Of a DNA stretch of 64,000 bases, positions 23,561-35,304 are shown in pieces. Numbering within the stretch: position 1 is the first letter of the stretch; each line of letters begins with the position of its first letter. A program made the translations under genes and the position numbers. This DNA is from Loxodes magnus (taxonomy: Eukaryota; Ciliophora; Karyorelictea; Loxodida; Loxodidae). Location of the stretch: assembly GCA_946699065.1 (NCBI GenBank), contig CAMPDV010000898.1, forward strand, positions 98,601-162,600, read 5' to 3'. The notes beneath the pieces are model-generated. The model was not told the origin of the DNA, searched no databases, and saw only the letters and a program-made list of their open reading frames with translations.

Positions 23561-25740
23561 TTAAGATATTTTAACTCCCAAGAACTGTATATAAAATTTT
23601 TGTATCTCACTTTTTAAGTTGTAAATTTTTATCTTAGCCTTTTTTAATGAAACTAAGGATATTAATATCTCTTAAATTAGTTAGAAATTAAATTTTCATA
23701 AAGTAATATATTTGATTAAAGTTACTGCTTTATAACTAAATTTAAATGGCTTAACACTATATTTATCATTAATTTTAAATAAGCCTTACTAAAATCTACT
23801 ATCTCTAATAATGCATACAAAATTATTTTTTAATATGTCTTTTGTATATCTCATGAAGATAGAATCTTATTAAATATATCAGTAAAAGGTTTCTCTATAT
23901 AAATAATTATTTAAAAAAGAGCGGTTAATTTTTGAATTTAGTTGAGATAACTTTATGAAGGCCTATCATTATTTTTCTTTAATATCCAAATTTATTTAAC
24001 TTAATAAATTAAGAATCTCTTGAATAACTTTTTTAATACATTAATATCCTAATAAGCTCTTTATTAGTGAATATCTTTTATGAATGGATATTCTCTTAGA
24101 AATTTTTACCTTCCTTTAACTCTTCAACTTGATCTAAGCTTTGAAATTCTTTTTACTGCTTAGATATTATTTAGCTTCTATTAATTAGTATCTCTAACCA
24201 TTTCTCTTTCAATAAGATAATTTTATTATATTCATTCTTTAACTTTTAATTTTATTATCTTAGCAAAATTTTCTATTTATTTGTTTATCCTAATTATTAA
24301 AAGCTCTTGCTGGAAGATTTATTAATAAGTTCTAGAATATGAGATTTAATTCTTTAAGCATATGCATATATGTAAATTTAATGCTAGATAATGCTTTTAA
24401 ATTAGTATTGCTTTGAATAACTTCCTTCTGTTTCATTTTTTCCTTTGAGTTATTTGCCAATTTCTTAGTCTTATATATTTAAGCTGATTAAATTTGAAGC
24501 CATTGATTGCTTTATACTATCTTAAATACTTTCTTAATTATTTTTTGACTAAAGTCTTGAACTAAATCTCTTTTGCTTGTTTGTAATATAAATACTCTTT
24601 CCTCTTTAGAGCTATAAATCCGTCTTTTATTTTACACTTGCCTTATTATGTTAATTCTTAGCATTCTATTGACTCTAGATACTTGTAGAAATACTCTTTT
24701 ATCAGCTCTTAGAATATTATTTAAACTCTTCCTTATTTTCAATAGCTTAGTAAGTTTCAATCTTATCTAAAAATACATCTAAACAATTTACTCATCCTGA
24801 AGGCATTTACTATATCCTTTATCTTACAGAATTCAATTAATAGCTAAGTATTATTCGAAGAAACTAATTGAAATTCATTCAAGGAACTTGCTTTACTAAT
24901 GTGATTTCATATTTTGGAATATTATCTTTGATTAATTTTTAAACATTTAAGGACTTTCAACTTTTCATTCTTAAACTAGTAATTATCCTCCAAATATATA
25001 CGCATCTAAACTATTGGAATTCTAATTTAATGCATATCTATACAATCATTCACCCTTTCAAGTCTTCTTTTTCCTGTAAATATAATTTCTTAGCTTTGTT
25101 ATTATTGCCTTTTAATTCGTGAAGCTTAATTATATTTAGTCATTTTCTTATCTTTATGATCTTTCTTCTTTCTTTTACCTTCTGTCTATTATATCTATTA
25201 CTATTTACTTATTTATATTCTCTCAATTAGCAAATCAATTTCTATCTTTTAAGACTTTAAGGAATATTAAGCAGTAATCCAAGGAGATTTATTAATAGGT
25301 AAGTTTTCAAGCTTAGATTTAGTATTATAATAGCCGCCATTAAATAGCTTTACGCTTATCGTAGAAGGAGAAAAGGCATAAGAGATGTAATACTTACACT
25401 TAATGCTCTTTTCACATAACTAAGTAAATCCCTTTTATCCTTCTATCTTGAATTTGTAAACTTATCAAAATCGAAGCAATATAAGTGCTAAATTATCTTT
25501 CTTAAGCTTGTTTTCTTAATAAATATCTTAGGCTTGAAAGTATGTATTAGCAATCCTAGCTTAAATATATTTCAGTTGGCAGTCATAAGATACAATAGAG
25601 TTATCATAAGGTTAACTAAACAATAAAGAAAATAGCTAGACATGATAACTTAATTTGCCTATCTAGCAATATAATATAAAACTTTAATAGATCTTCTCTA
25701 GATAAGTTGTCTAATTAAGATAAATATTGGGCTAGAAGTT
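23500..25740 (-). CDS. Long frame, possible second retroelement polyprotein
   Basis: A minus-strand frame of roughly 740 codons can be followed without a shift. It is hydrophilic (for example INKSPWITAQYSLKSQKIEI, GKRRLERVND, GKCKIKDGFIALKRKEYL) and ends with LLEIVDFSKAYLK at about 23,805-23,770, which resembles the DFSKAF motif A of non-LTR reverse transcriptases. TGA occurs about nine times against three TGG, mostly before charged or polar residues. No further catalytic block was seen downstream, so the element would be truncated. The antisense reading is strongly hydrophobic, as expected of a shadow frame. Confidence 0.35.
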
Positions 25741-25888
25741 AAAAGGATAAAAGACTTGCAAATCAAATAACCCTTAAATTATAAAATTTTGAAAAGGTAA
25801 GCATTATTTAAGAATTAATCTAACTCTCAGGCTTAGTATGTTTATTAATACTAATAAGTCTAATTTAAATTGCTATTAACTATTAAAA

Positions 25889-26833
25889 ATGTAGAACAAT
25901 GATTCAATAAACCATATAGTTAGTATTTTGTTCCTTAGGAGAATTATAAGAAATAGTTAAATCTTTAATGGAAGTAGACTTATAGGCAAGCTTGGCATTG
26001 GATTTATCAAATATGAAATTTTCCCTAATTTAGTTAGAGCTTAGTATTATTAGTCTGTCTCCACTATTTTCTAAAGCTCTTAAACTATAAAAACATATTC
26101 ACTCAGTAAAAGCTAGTTTATTAAATAAGAGGCGGAAATTGAAGCGACAAATGGAAATGCAACTTAAATTGAGTAAATTTCCTAAGCAAGTTTAATAATT
26201 TCAGGAGGATAAAAATTTAGTTAAACTAGATTCGATATTTACAACTATAAAGGTACATAAAATTATAAGATGCAAATATAAAGAAGTTTTCATAGAACAA
26301 TCTTCAATAAAAGGAAACTAATTTACATCATTTTGGGAAGAGTTTACAACAACTATCTTTATATAGATGTACCGAAATGTGAAGTATTTAGTTTAGAGTC
26401 AAAAAAATTCGAAAGCATTTCGTAAATTCTAAATTCTGCATGCGTATTTGGATGTGACTAAGTTGATTCTAAGGTTTATACATTTGGAGGATATTTTCAT
26501 TAATAACAAGCTAATATAGATAAAATTTAGATATATGATAGTAAGTAAAACTAGTGAGTGATAAGTAACTATAAACTAACTCAAAGAGCATATGCTTCAG
26601 CAATTTACGTTCCATAAAGGTAAAATTTTATTATTTATGCGAACTTTTCTTTACTAAATACTTAGATTTTTGACTTAAAGTAAGTTTACTTAGAAGGGGA
26701 GAAATATCCTTTTTATGATAAATTTGATTTTGCCTAGCCAGTATTATAAAGAAACAATATCTATTAATATAACTTTTATTGTGATCTAATGAGCTACGAC
26801 TTTTCAAGCAATAAATGGGTAAGTATTGGCTGA
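25889..26833 (+). CDS. Kelch-repeat protein
   Basis: The frame starts at ATG 25,889 (MQNNDSINHIVSILFLRR) and runs 314 codons to TGA 26,831. Kelch features are clear: SLIISGGQKF, then VYTFGGYF, an IYDS..NQ-x-VISNYKLTQRAYASAIY unit, and MSYDFSSNKWVSIG at the end. The single internal TGA (26,555, codon 223) sits exactly where kelch blades carry their conserved Trp, while the last blade has TGG at the same position. With TGA as Trp the protein is intact. Ciliate kelch proteins of this size are common adaptors, but the partner is unknown. The gene lies just upstream of a U3 snoRNA gene; remnants recur at 42.9 and 58.3 kb. Confidence 0.8.
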
Positions 26834-26947
26834 TTTAATAAACAAAACAGTTAGAAATGAAATTAGATTAAGCTTTATATTGTTCATTTATAGTTAGATA
26901 AAATAGCTTTTAAACTAATAACATTTATTAAACTTTAAATTTTCTAG

Positions 26948-27043
26948 TTTGAGTAAATAAAGATGAAATGGTTAGTTTATAAGATTAAAACCTTAATAGA
27001 ATAAAAAGAAAATATTATATATTGAATTAACAAAAATAAGAGT
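26948..27043 (+). promoter_or_regulatory. Putative U3 gene promoter
   Basis: The 96 bases before the U3 5' end are nearly identical to those before the second U3 gene (59,033-59,128; one mismatch by eye), whereas sequence further upstream is not. A TATA-like run lies at 27,013-27,023, about 21-31 bases before the RNA start, and the conserved stretch further upstream could hold a proximal sequence element. This is the arrangement of small-nuclear-RNA-type promoters. Confidence 0.6.
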
Positions 27044-27192
27044 AAGACTGTACTCGTACAGGATCACTTCTATAGGAGATTCTACTCGTTTGCTCCAACA
27101 AACGAGACTCCAACCCAATCTAGGAAGATGATTAACGCACTTTTCCCAGCAGGAGTTATCGATGACGCTAAGGGAAGAAGTGGTTCTGACTA
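27044..27192 (+). ncRNA. U3 small nucleolar RNA, copy 1
   Basis: The RNA begins AAGACTGTACTC, followed by box A GGATCACTTCTATAGG (27,061-27,076), almost the universal U3 box A. A stem CTCGTTTG/CAAACGAG (27,085-27,092 with 27,099-27,106) follows. A C'-like GATGATT is at 27,127, a C box CGATGACG at 27,160-27,167 and a D box CTGA at 27,186-27,189. Length near 149 nt is short but reasonable for a protist U3. U3 guides early pre-rRNA cleavages by pairing to the 5' external spacer and 18S. The locus is far richer in G+C than its flanks. Exact ends are estimated. Confidence 0.9.
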
Positions 27193-27244
27193 GATAATCA
27201 ATCTAAACAAAATATTTTAAGAAGCTAAAATAAAAAGGATTAAT

Positions 27245-27690
27245 GTTTTAAAAAAAGCATATTGCTTTAATTAAAATTTATATTTAAATTTTATTTTCAA
27301 GAATTAAAAATAGATACTTAGTGCTTCTGAATAAAAATCACAATTTAGTTTTAAAATTAGTTAACTATAAAATCTTAAGGAATTTATACTTATATTATTA
27401 AAAAGAAACCAATAAATTAATAAAATACCTAAGGCAAGGCTTTAAATCTAAAATTTACTCAATTATAATTAAACAAAATAACTTTAGTATATAGTATATT
27501 TAATAATTATTAAAATAATAATACTCTTAAACTTTTTATTTAAATAAGAGTATTTTTCTTATTTAAATCATTAATTAATAGATGGCTTTAAGATAATTTA
27601 GCGAATATAAAAAAATTTAGAAAAAACTGTATTAATAGCATAATTTTTAGCTTTTTTTTTTCGCTCAACATATAAATAAAATGAATAAAA
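27245..27690. other. Intergenic DNA downstream of U3 copy 1
   Basis: Very A+T-rich with several T runs. From 27,245 it no longer matches the DNA downstream of the other U3 gene closely, although shared phrases (an ACTCTTAA..TTTAAATAAGAGTATTTTTCTTATT inverted repeat near 27,523-27,561 and its counterpart near 59,610-59,655) remain. That hairpin, with an 8-9 base stem, could be a transcript end. Confidence 0.4.
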
Positions 27691-28299
27691 GATTTATAAA
27701 TATAATAAAATTTGTATAGTTCTAGTTTAAAATAAATTAAGATATGTAAATTTTAAGATTTGAGTAAAGCTTGAAAAAGAACATTCTACTATAATTAATA
27801 AAAAGCATAGATAGTTTTAAATATTAATGTAATTATATAATGAACATCTAAAATTATTTTAGTTACCTTTTTAGTATATTTCATTATAATAAATTAATTA
27901 ATTTGCTAGTATATAAATAACATTGCTATAAAGCAATTTAATATCTTTTTATAATATACTTCTATCCTCAAATAAGCAAGTGTTCTACCTAGTTTATTAA
28001 TAACCAATGAAGAGTTTATAATAAGCATATATTTAAAAGCATAGATACCAAGTAATAGATATTATATTTAGTAAATTATAAGATTAACAAAGCTAAATAT
28101 TTTCAAAAGGAAAATTAGCTCTTATAGTAAAAAGTTAAAATATTAACTATTATCTCATTATTCAACAAGATGAGACATAAAGTATATTGATGCTACTTTT
28201 ATGAGAAAACTATACTAAATTTTTTTAATGTTATAATCATTTTGCTAAACAAGGAGGGAAGATATATTTTTGAGATTATATATCTATAATGTAATAATT

Positions 28300-29099
28300 A
28301 TATAATAAAATCTGCATTAAATAATTTAATAAATTTTTATCTTTTGAGCGAATTTCATGTCCCTGTAAATATTTAGATGATAAGACTCTATTATCTTTGA
28401 AAATTTTATTTTCTGATAATTTTTCAATTGAGTCACTAAGAAATTGATAGATCTATAATCTAATTATAATTACAATTAAACTTTTGTCTTTTGATTTGAT
28501 TTTATTAGATTATATGGATGTGATTTTCGCATAAATGATAGCAAATGAAAATTACTAAATTTATATGATCTTATTTAAATTTAATTGTTTACCTATTTTA
28601 GGCAGATTATTTGTAACGCTTGATATTAAAAATATCTTAGATTTTCATTTTATTTATTCAAACTATCTATAATTAAGAGAGATTACATCATTTATCATTT
28701 TTAGTTCAACGCATATTAAAAATTAGATTTAGCTATTTATTTTAGATGCTTTTAATTATCTATTATATTTAATTAAGATAGTTATGATTATACCATATAA
28801 CTCAAAAAATAGGAAGAAGCTAGTTTAGCTTCTAATTGCAAACTTCTAGACATATCCCTTATCTCTTAAATTTTGAGCTCTTAATTAAATTCTTATCTCA
28901 TTAGTATGTTCTATTGCTAACTATTAATCTCAGAATCTTACTTTTACCTATCTCAATAGTAGTAATGTGATATTTTGCTCTTGTTCATCTTTTTAACTCT
29001 ATATTTTAAGAGTATTGCTAAGCACTTATCATCTACCACTTTATTTCTATTTCTTTTTCTATTTTTAGCAATTTTATCTTCAATATCCTTTTCAGCCAT
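28300..29099 (-). CDS. Family G hypothetical protein, best start
   Basis: The minus-strand ATG at 29,099 begins MAEKDIEDKIAKNRKRNR and continues KVVDDKCLAILLKYRVKKMN; the first TGA comes only after KISHYYY. The N-terminus aligns with the copy near 61.75 kb (KDIEDKIAQKIK-x-RVRNRVVDNKC). Further on the frame is basic and Gln-rich, with the SYQFLSDS-EKLSE phrase common to all copies lying in another frame, which implies an indel in this copy. No domain recognised; the composition suggests a nucleic-acid or cytoskeleton-associated protein, without proof. It is divergent from family H. Confidence 0.45.
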
Positions 29100-29429
29100 T
29101 TAATAAAATCTGGCATGCTACTTAAAGTTGATATTTTTATATCCATTCCTTTTATTTATTTTTCTCTCAATCCTATTAATGTAATCCATTTCAATGTCGA
29201 AGCTTATTCACATAGCTAATTTACATTTAGGTAAAAACACTAGAACTATTCTAATCATAACGACCCATATGCAAATTATTAGCCTTCCACGAATTCTTGC
29301 CTACATATGGTTACTTAGGTTTTTTCTTCTATTTAACTACCTAACATATAAATTCCTAGCTTGACTATCTATTATTATACCATTATTGGTAAATAAATTA
29401 AACCTATCTTATTTTAATACTATACAGCT

Positions 29430-29880
29430 ATTTAGCATTTAACTAGTTGTAACCAGAGTCAATCAAACTACATATTAATTATTAAACTTGTCAGGCAAAA
29501 ATACATTAACTAAGTATGGTCAATAAAGGGTTCAAGCAGGGTTAGAGTGAATAAAAAGCGTAAAGAGTAAGAATTTAGATAAGTATTATTATACCAATTG
29601 ATACCATAATAGAATAACACCTAGAAGTATAAATTTATTTATGCTTTATATGATAAAAACGATATCAACAACACTTTAAAGCGTGTATATACAGATATAA
29701 TGCTAGTAAATTAAAGATTAATAACCATACTACAGTGCTTAGATAGTCAAAGTCAAGCAGATTTGTACGCTTTTTTAAATGTATAACCTAATAAGATAGT
29801 CCATAGTTCTTATGGTGTTCACCATATTTGGCTTAAGATTAAAAGGTATTTTGGAATTTGTAGTGCCAATGTGATATGAG
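29430..29880 (+). CDS. Family H hypothetical protein, copy in R block 3
   Basis: A TGA-free plus-strand frame of about 150 codons includes SCNQSQSN, LVRQKYINQVWSIKGSS, NDINNTLKRVYTDIMLVNQR and NVQPNKIVHSSYGVHHIW. Copies near 45.5 and 62.1 kb (plus) and in R blocks 1 and 2 (minus) keep the AIQ..TSCNQSQ opening; the QVWS site is GTA-TGG-TCA here and GTG-TGA-TCC at 45.6 kb, three synonymous changes if TGA is Trp. The first in-frame TGA is at about 29,877. No start codon could be fixed. It lies just upstream of family B on the same strand. Confidence 0.45.
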
Positions 29881-30011
29881 GAATACACATTTATATATAA
29901 ATAGTTAATTAAAGAAAAAGGTTTTAAAAACCTACTCAAATAAAGTATAAAATGCAGGAATAAAGAATAAACCCTAAAATAGTCGCAAAGCTGTTATAGA
30001 AATCTAGATCA

Positions 30012-30977
30012 ATGCTTAGTCAAGTAAAGTCAAAGAAATCGCTGCATGAAGAATTTGAAAATTAAGAATAAGAATCTAACTAGAGCTTAAATGAATTGGA
30101 GGAGAAAAGGGAGTTTTTAAGTAAGGTAATTAAATAGTAGCAAGGGAAGAATAGAATTCATAATCTGAATCATTTAAAAGTAAATCGTATTCTAGATAAT
30201 TGGCGTCAAATGCTACAGATGGACTTTGTAATAAACTAAAGAGACAATGAATAGCCTTAAGAAGGAGATTTGAAAATATTGAGATAATATAAGCTAAGTA
30301 AAAATATGAAAAATCAATCTTCTAGTGAGAAGTAACTCATTCCTTGTTAATAGCAAAGCAATTCTTTACTTACTCCAAATTACAAGTATTAAGAAAGACT
30401 TTAAGATAAAAAAATAGATTAAAAGGATAATTTATAGGGAATTTAAAATGAATAATCGGATGCAATACAAAAGATGAAGTATTAAGAAAGAAGTTATAAA
30501 GATTCTTATGGAGAAGTCTTAGAGTAAAAGAAACATTCTACCTTTGTAATTAAGAATTTTTGAAATCTCTAGAAATAAATTCAAAGGTTGCGAAATTCAA
30601 GGTTAGAAGATTAAAATATTTTGGTGCCAAAGGAAAATAAAAAGATTAACGATTCATTGGATAAATTATCTTCCATTGAATTAGCGGGAAATTAAAAATC
30701 AAATAGTTAATTTTCGTAATGTTATGTAAAAAAGAATTCTTTTTCCAGTCCTGACTCTGTTAGTGCTAAAAGTTCCTCATCATCTTGAATCAATAAAACT
30801 TTCAATTTCAATTCTTATAAAATAAGTTCTTCATGATAAAGCTACGGAAATTAAGCAAGCCTCAGTCAAGCTATTTGCAAAATAAAGGAAAAATGATCGG
30901 CTGAATAGATGGAGTTTTTTTGTCTGTGCATAGTTGTTTTAATATCTTCTTACTTTTATTTGATAATAAAAGGATGA
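30012..30977 (+). CDS. Family B Gln/Ser-rich protein, possibly tail-anchored, copy 2
   Basis: The frame from ATG 30,012 (MLSQVKSKKSLHEEFE) to TGA 30,975 is 321 codons, the same length and phase as the 62,482 copy. It contains four internal TGAs: 30,561 (TAA in copies 1 and 4, TGA in copy 3), 30,786 (TGG in copies 1 and 4), 30,834 (family site) and 30,894 (TGG in all other copies). The product has a Gln/Glu-rich N-terminal half, a Ser-rich FSSPDSVSAKSSSSS segment, then a hydrophobic tail IVVLISSYFYLIIKG right before the last TGA. Either TGA is read as Trp and this copy is intact, or it is a pseudogene stopped at codon 183. Confidence 0.6.
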
Positions 30978-32520
30978 AGCAACAAAACTTAATTTTATAT
31001 ATTTTATATTTCTCAGACTCTTCCAAACTTATTAATTAAAATTACTAGCTTATGCATGCTTATCATTTACTTGTACTAAGCTATATTAAAAAAAGCTTGG
31101 CTTGTATATTCCTAGAATAATCTCGCTAAGATAGAGATAAAAGAAATAAGAATGGAAATACAATTTTAAAGGCCATCGATTGAGTAAAGAATATTTGCAT
31201 ATAGCTCAATATCTTTAACTATTTAAGAGAGTTATGATAACTTGAAATCCTAAGAAATAGCTTAATATATCAGTCTATGTCGAATTAATAAAGCAATAAG
31301 TTTGATAATTTTGGCTTGTTTTGATTTACTTATTTAAACTTTTTCTGGTTATTTGGGTTTTTAGTAGCTGACTATTTATAAATGAATTAAGAGAATAGCT
31401 TCTTAAGAAACTCTATCATCAATTAGTCTTTTAAAGATCTGCATATAAAGAGAAAATTATTTTTAAGTAAGTTATATTAAATAGAATTGAGAGTTTACAC
31501 AAGAACATTCATCTTTAGAAGCTGCTTAATTTAATTTCTTGATTATATAGTTTCTTTCAAACTTAGCAATCTAGCAATCTCATATCTACTAAACCTTAAT
31601 CTTCACATATATATTTAATATATTTTTCTGTTTTTTAATTTTTATTAAAAGAACTTAAATATCTTAAAGATCTTAAAAAGTAAGAAAATATTTCTAAAAA
31701 TTAAAATTTTTATATAGCACTTTAATAGTAATAGTTTAATAATAAAATACAAGTTAAATATATTATTATGAATATAAGCTTTTCCAGTTTAATGGGATAA
31801 ATTAATTAGAAGCTTTCAGCTTGTTTCTTCTTTCTTTCCCTTTCTTATTATAAATTTTCTATCTATCCATCCTTTTGAAATCATTATTTAATTTCAGTTT
31901 CTTTCAGTTCAGCAAAAATTAGATTCTAAAGTAATTTGGTTTAGGGCTTACAATTTATAGCTTATCTTAAATTACTAATGAGCTGCAATACAGTTTTTTT
32001 CTAAAATCTCAAGTTTATAATATTTATTTTTGCTCAATCTAAAATTCGTTTTATCCTTCTACTTTTCTTTCTCTTCTATAAATTATATTTAAACCATTTT
32101 TTTTTAATTTTTTTCTGGTAAAAAATTATTTTCTCGATTAAATTAAATTTTAATGTGATCGAGTTGGAAAAAAATATTTTAGCCCTTTTCTAACTGAACT
32201 TCAGTTTGCTATTCTGAAAAGGTTTTAAATCAAGCTTAGAGTCGTAAATCTATTTTCAATTTCTAAAATACGCTGAATGGATAACATTATTTCCTTCATA
32301 TCTAAAATTATAACTCATCTCTCACGCTCACCTAGCCTTTTCCTCTAAAACATCATCCATTTCTCTACCTTTTCTTCACAGAAAGTATCATGATCTCTTT
32401 TTCCTTTACATCCACAAATTTTCATATCTAAACTCATTCAGTTTAGCGTGCCAGGCCAAATATCCTATATAACCGCTTACTTGTCTCTTATAGAGTTATA
32501 CCATTAGTAGAGCACTTAAA
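30978..32520. other. Unassigned repeat-unit stretch between families B and C
   Basis: Equivalent to about 46.6-45.8 kb (inverted) plus 47.87-48.5 kb, and to the reverse complement of 10.4-11.9 kb. Its minus strand gives hydrophilic readings that shift among the copies. No motif or structured element seen. Confidence 0.45.
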
Positions 32521-32539
32521 TATCTCAAAGGAATACGAT

Positions 32540-33000
32540 GACACATAATGAAATGCAGTTTAATTAGTTTCAGAGGCATTTTACTTGATTAAGAGCTTTC
32601 AAATTTTATTTTATATCTTAGTAAAAACTTTACATCAAGCAACTAAATTAGCTTCAGATTTTATTATTAAGCATGAACCGAAACAGAGAACTATTGATAT
32701 CAGAAGAGTTAAAAAAATAAGATGTTAGGAGCATAAATAGGAGAATTAAGACATCAAATAAGACTGAGAAATGTGTTGATTGAAGTAGTATGAATTAACT
32801 CAAGGTATGATAATATAGACAAACAATAGTGTTATTAAACAGAAAAGTAGAGCTATTTATTTACCCTGACGTTATAGCTTTAGGAATTAAATCATTAAGG
32901 TAAGAATATAGAACATCAAGAGAATGGTGAATGTAGGATAAATAAATACATGTAGTTAGGGAATAAATAAGTAATACAAGGGATAATGATTCAACTACTA
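32540..33000 (+). pseudogene. Family C coiled-coil-like protein, copy 2
   Basis: Carries the family block IDIRRVKK, then one extra base shifts the frame before GELRHQIRLRNVLIEVV, TGA, INSRYDNIDKQQ. The TGA after IEVV is shared by all three copies. The preceding S..HQATKLAS segment matches the 48.6 kb copy. The shift suggests this copy is not functional. Confidence 0.45.
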
Positions 33001-34317
33001 ATTCCTAAATATCTAAATAATGCTTGATTATAGCAATTTAGCTATTTAATTAAGTTGAATTTTAATATAAAAATAAAATGTAAAAAGGGAATTATATTTA
33101 GAAGCAAGGCATTCTATATAACTAAATATATAGTTATTAATTATCTACTTATGGTTATATAATTTATTAGTATACATCACTATGAAATATTAGGTAGCTT
33201 TAATAGAAAATTCTAATGTCTTTGATTAAAGTATTTGATTATTTAAGATTATTCAAATTAAAGAATATTTTAAACTATGCAAATACATTTAAGTCAAAAT
33301 GAATATTCTGCAAGAATAATAACTAAAATCAGTTCTTAAGCTTAGACAAAGTTTTATGTTTTTTAGTATTCAAATCATCAAATTCCAGATCAATCAACAG
33401 AAAAATAGCAAGTGTGTAATAACTTAAATTAGATTATCTCTACTAGTAATCTGATTAAAGAAAAGCTATAAAATTAGAAGATATAAACAACTTATTAATA
33501 CTAGCAATGTTGATAATTTCTTAGCAATACTTTGCACATATTATCTATATAGTAGTTAGAAATTAAGCTTTTAGTCTAAGTTTCGTTGAAAATATAAGCT
33601 CATATTAGTATTTTAATCTTCACATTTGTATTATCTAAGTATAAGATACTCAAGCTGAATGAGTGTAATATTAACTTTGCTTGCTATATTTTAATTTATT
33701 AAAAGGGAAATTTTAGGTTAATAATAAACATAAAGATCATAAAGTTAAGTTTAGTATCTAATAATTAAAATATAAACTCATAAAGTTGTAAATAATGCTT
33801 AAATAGAGGTTAGTTATTAAGACTCTTTATCTATTTATTTTATAATTATTAAACAATATATCACCTTTAAATATGCTCCAGCTAGTAGAAATAAAGTCTT
33901 TATTATATAAAGTTTAGTTCCTTGTTTGCAAAGTTGATAATTGACTGTATATTTAAAAAAAGGTATTAAATATAAATCCTCTAATCAGATTAACTTATGT
34001 TAGTCATTTTGCTTAACTGAATATTATCAGACATTTAATATGTTTAATCATTTTAAATCACTCTAAAGTATTTAACTGACACTTTTAATATATTCCTTCG
34101 CTTTTATTACTCATCTAGTGAAATCTATTGAAGCATATGTTAGCTATATCGATATTTTAGGTTCTAGTATTTTCTGGTTTTAGGTATAAAATAAAAAGGG
34201 ACATTTATGAATTCTAAAATAAGGAAATACAAGTTTGAAATTGGAATACAAAACAAAAGTTAGGAGTATGATGACTAATAAGTTAAAAATATGTATAAAT
34301 GTTCGTATGCCAATCAC
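33001..34317. other. Unassigned repeat-unit stretch between families C and A
   Basis: Aligned with 49.45-50.7 kb at clearly lower identity than the DNA to its right. It includes the possible in-frame extension of family A (about 34,130-34,317, a second hydrophobic segment). Nothing else recognised. Confidence 0.45.
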
Positions 34318-35304
34318 TCATGTACAGGCTACTAGGTAAAAATAAAATAGAAATAAAATCCCCAAGAAAGAAAGTAAGAAAGCCATGTAGTCAGATTCTA
34401 TTTTGCTTCCTTCTTCTGAAGTTTCTTTCTCATTTTCTTCTTAATTTTGAAGCAATAAATTAGAGAATGTTCTATCACTAGAAAATCATTCTTAGCTTGA
34501 CTGAGATATTGAAGTGCTTTCTTCGCTGATAAAGCTAAGACTGGAAAATTAGCTTTAATTTTATAAAGGTTAAGTGCTATTTACTTATCTAATTCTTTCA
34601 TTCACTTATTCTAGGGGCACAAAGTTATCTTTTGCCAAGACTTATTGCTTAGGTGTGTTTATCAAATCTGTTAAATTATTTTCCTTTAGCTTTTTTGTTT
34701 AACTGCAAGGAATAAACCATTATGAAGTCATAAATTTTTTCCAATCTTATGCCTCTTATTATTCCATTGCTATCGAGCTTATATTGCCAACTTTTGCTTT
34801 TAGTTTGCTTTATTTTTATTATTAGAGTGCTTAAACTTTGTTAGCTGGCTTTTTTTAATTAATATCTTGAGAGCTACTCGAATTAGACTAGCCTTAATTA
34901 CTTCTTTTATTAGGAGTGGAATCTGAATCCTTTTAGATAGATCTCTTAATTTAACTTTGCTTATTCATTGTTTGATTAAGGCTCTCTAAATTTCCTATAA
35001 AAGACTGATCTGAATCTTTAAGTCTTTCAATATAGACCGTTCCGTCAGCAGCATACCAATCATCGCAAATTTATCGTATCTTTAAAGGCTATAAGTTCTA
35101 AGTTTCAGCACCTTTGAAGTTTTTCTATTCCACCCTGCTTTTAAGCTTTTGCTCGCAGTCTTTTTCCTCATAACTCGTCCATAACCTGCACGTCTACCCT
35201 TATTTACCCAAGGAAAGCATTTTTTTCTTACCTTCGGATCCCAAACTCACCTATCTTCTTTCTACAGATATGCTTTTTAGACATTCACCTGAATGGTTGC
35301 TCAT
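34318..35304 (-). CDS. Family A protein, copy 2, intact up to the family TGA
   Basis: From ATG 35,304 (MSNHSGECLKSISVERRQ) the frame has no TGA for 272 codons, with four TGG codons, and meets the family TGA at 34,488. It then continues FSSDRTFSNLLLQ, an acidic stretch (EENEKETSEEGSKIESDY) and a hydrophobic run MAFLLSFLGILFLFYFYLVACT, ending at TGA 34,320. The body is Gln/Ser/Lys-rich with low-complexity Ser tracts. A C-terminal membrane segment next to the terminator is the layout of tail-anchored proteins, but this needs the first TGA to be decoded. If it is a stop, the product is soluble with 272 residues. No domain family recognised. Confidence 0.7.

Larger units (their letters stand above)
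27690..30200 (-). repeat. R block copy 3, most complete
   Basis: Reverse-orientation counterpart of 1-2,298. It holds family G on the minus strand (29,099 downward) and family H on the plus strand (29,430-29,880), arranged divergently, and ends inside the start of family B. Relative to copies 4 and 6 it lacks a segment of about 680 bp near 27,895 that carries family F. It follows directly on the U3 gene. Confidence 0.75.

Noticed and set aside
23600-25700. Multi-membrane protein on the plus strand
   Set aside because: The reading is open only because few codons can stop and is the antisense of a more convincing hydrophilic minus-strand frame.
27044-27192. A protein-coding fragment with GC-richer codons or a telomerase RNA
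   Set aside because: One frame reads as a plausible peptide and the order of stems with a CCAACCCAA stretch recalls ciliate telomerase RNA, but box A, the 5' end and the C and D boxes identify U3 snoRNA better.
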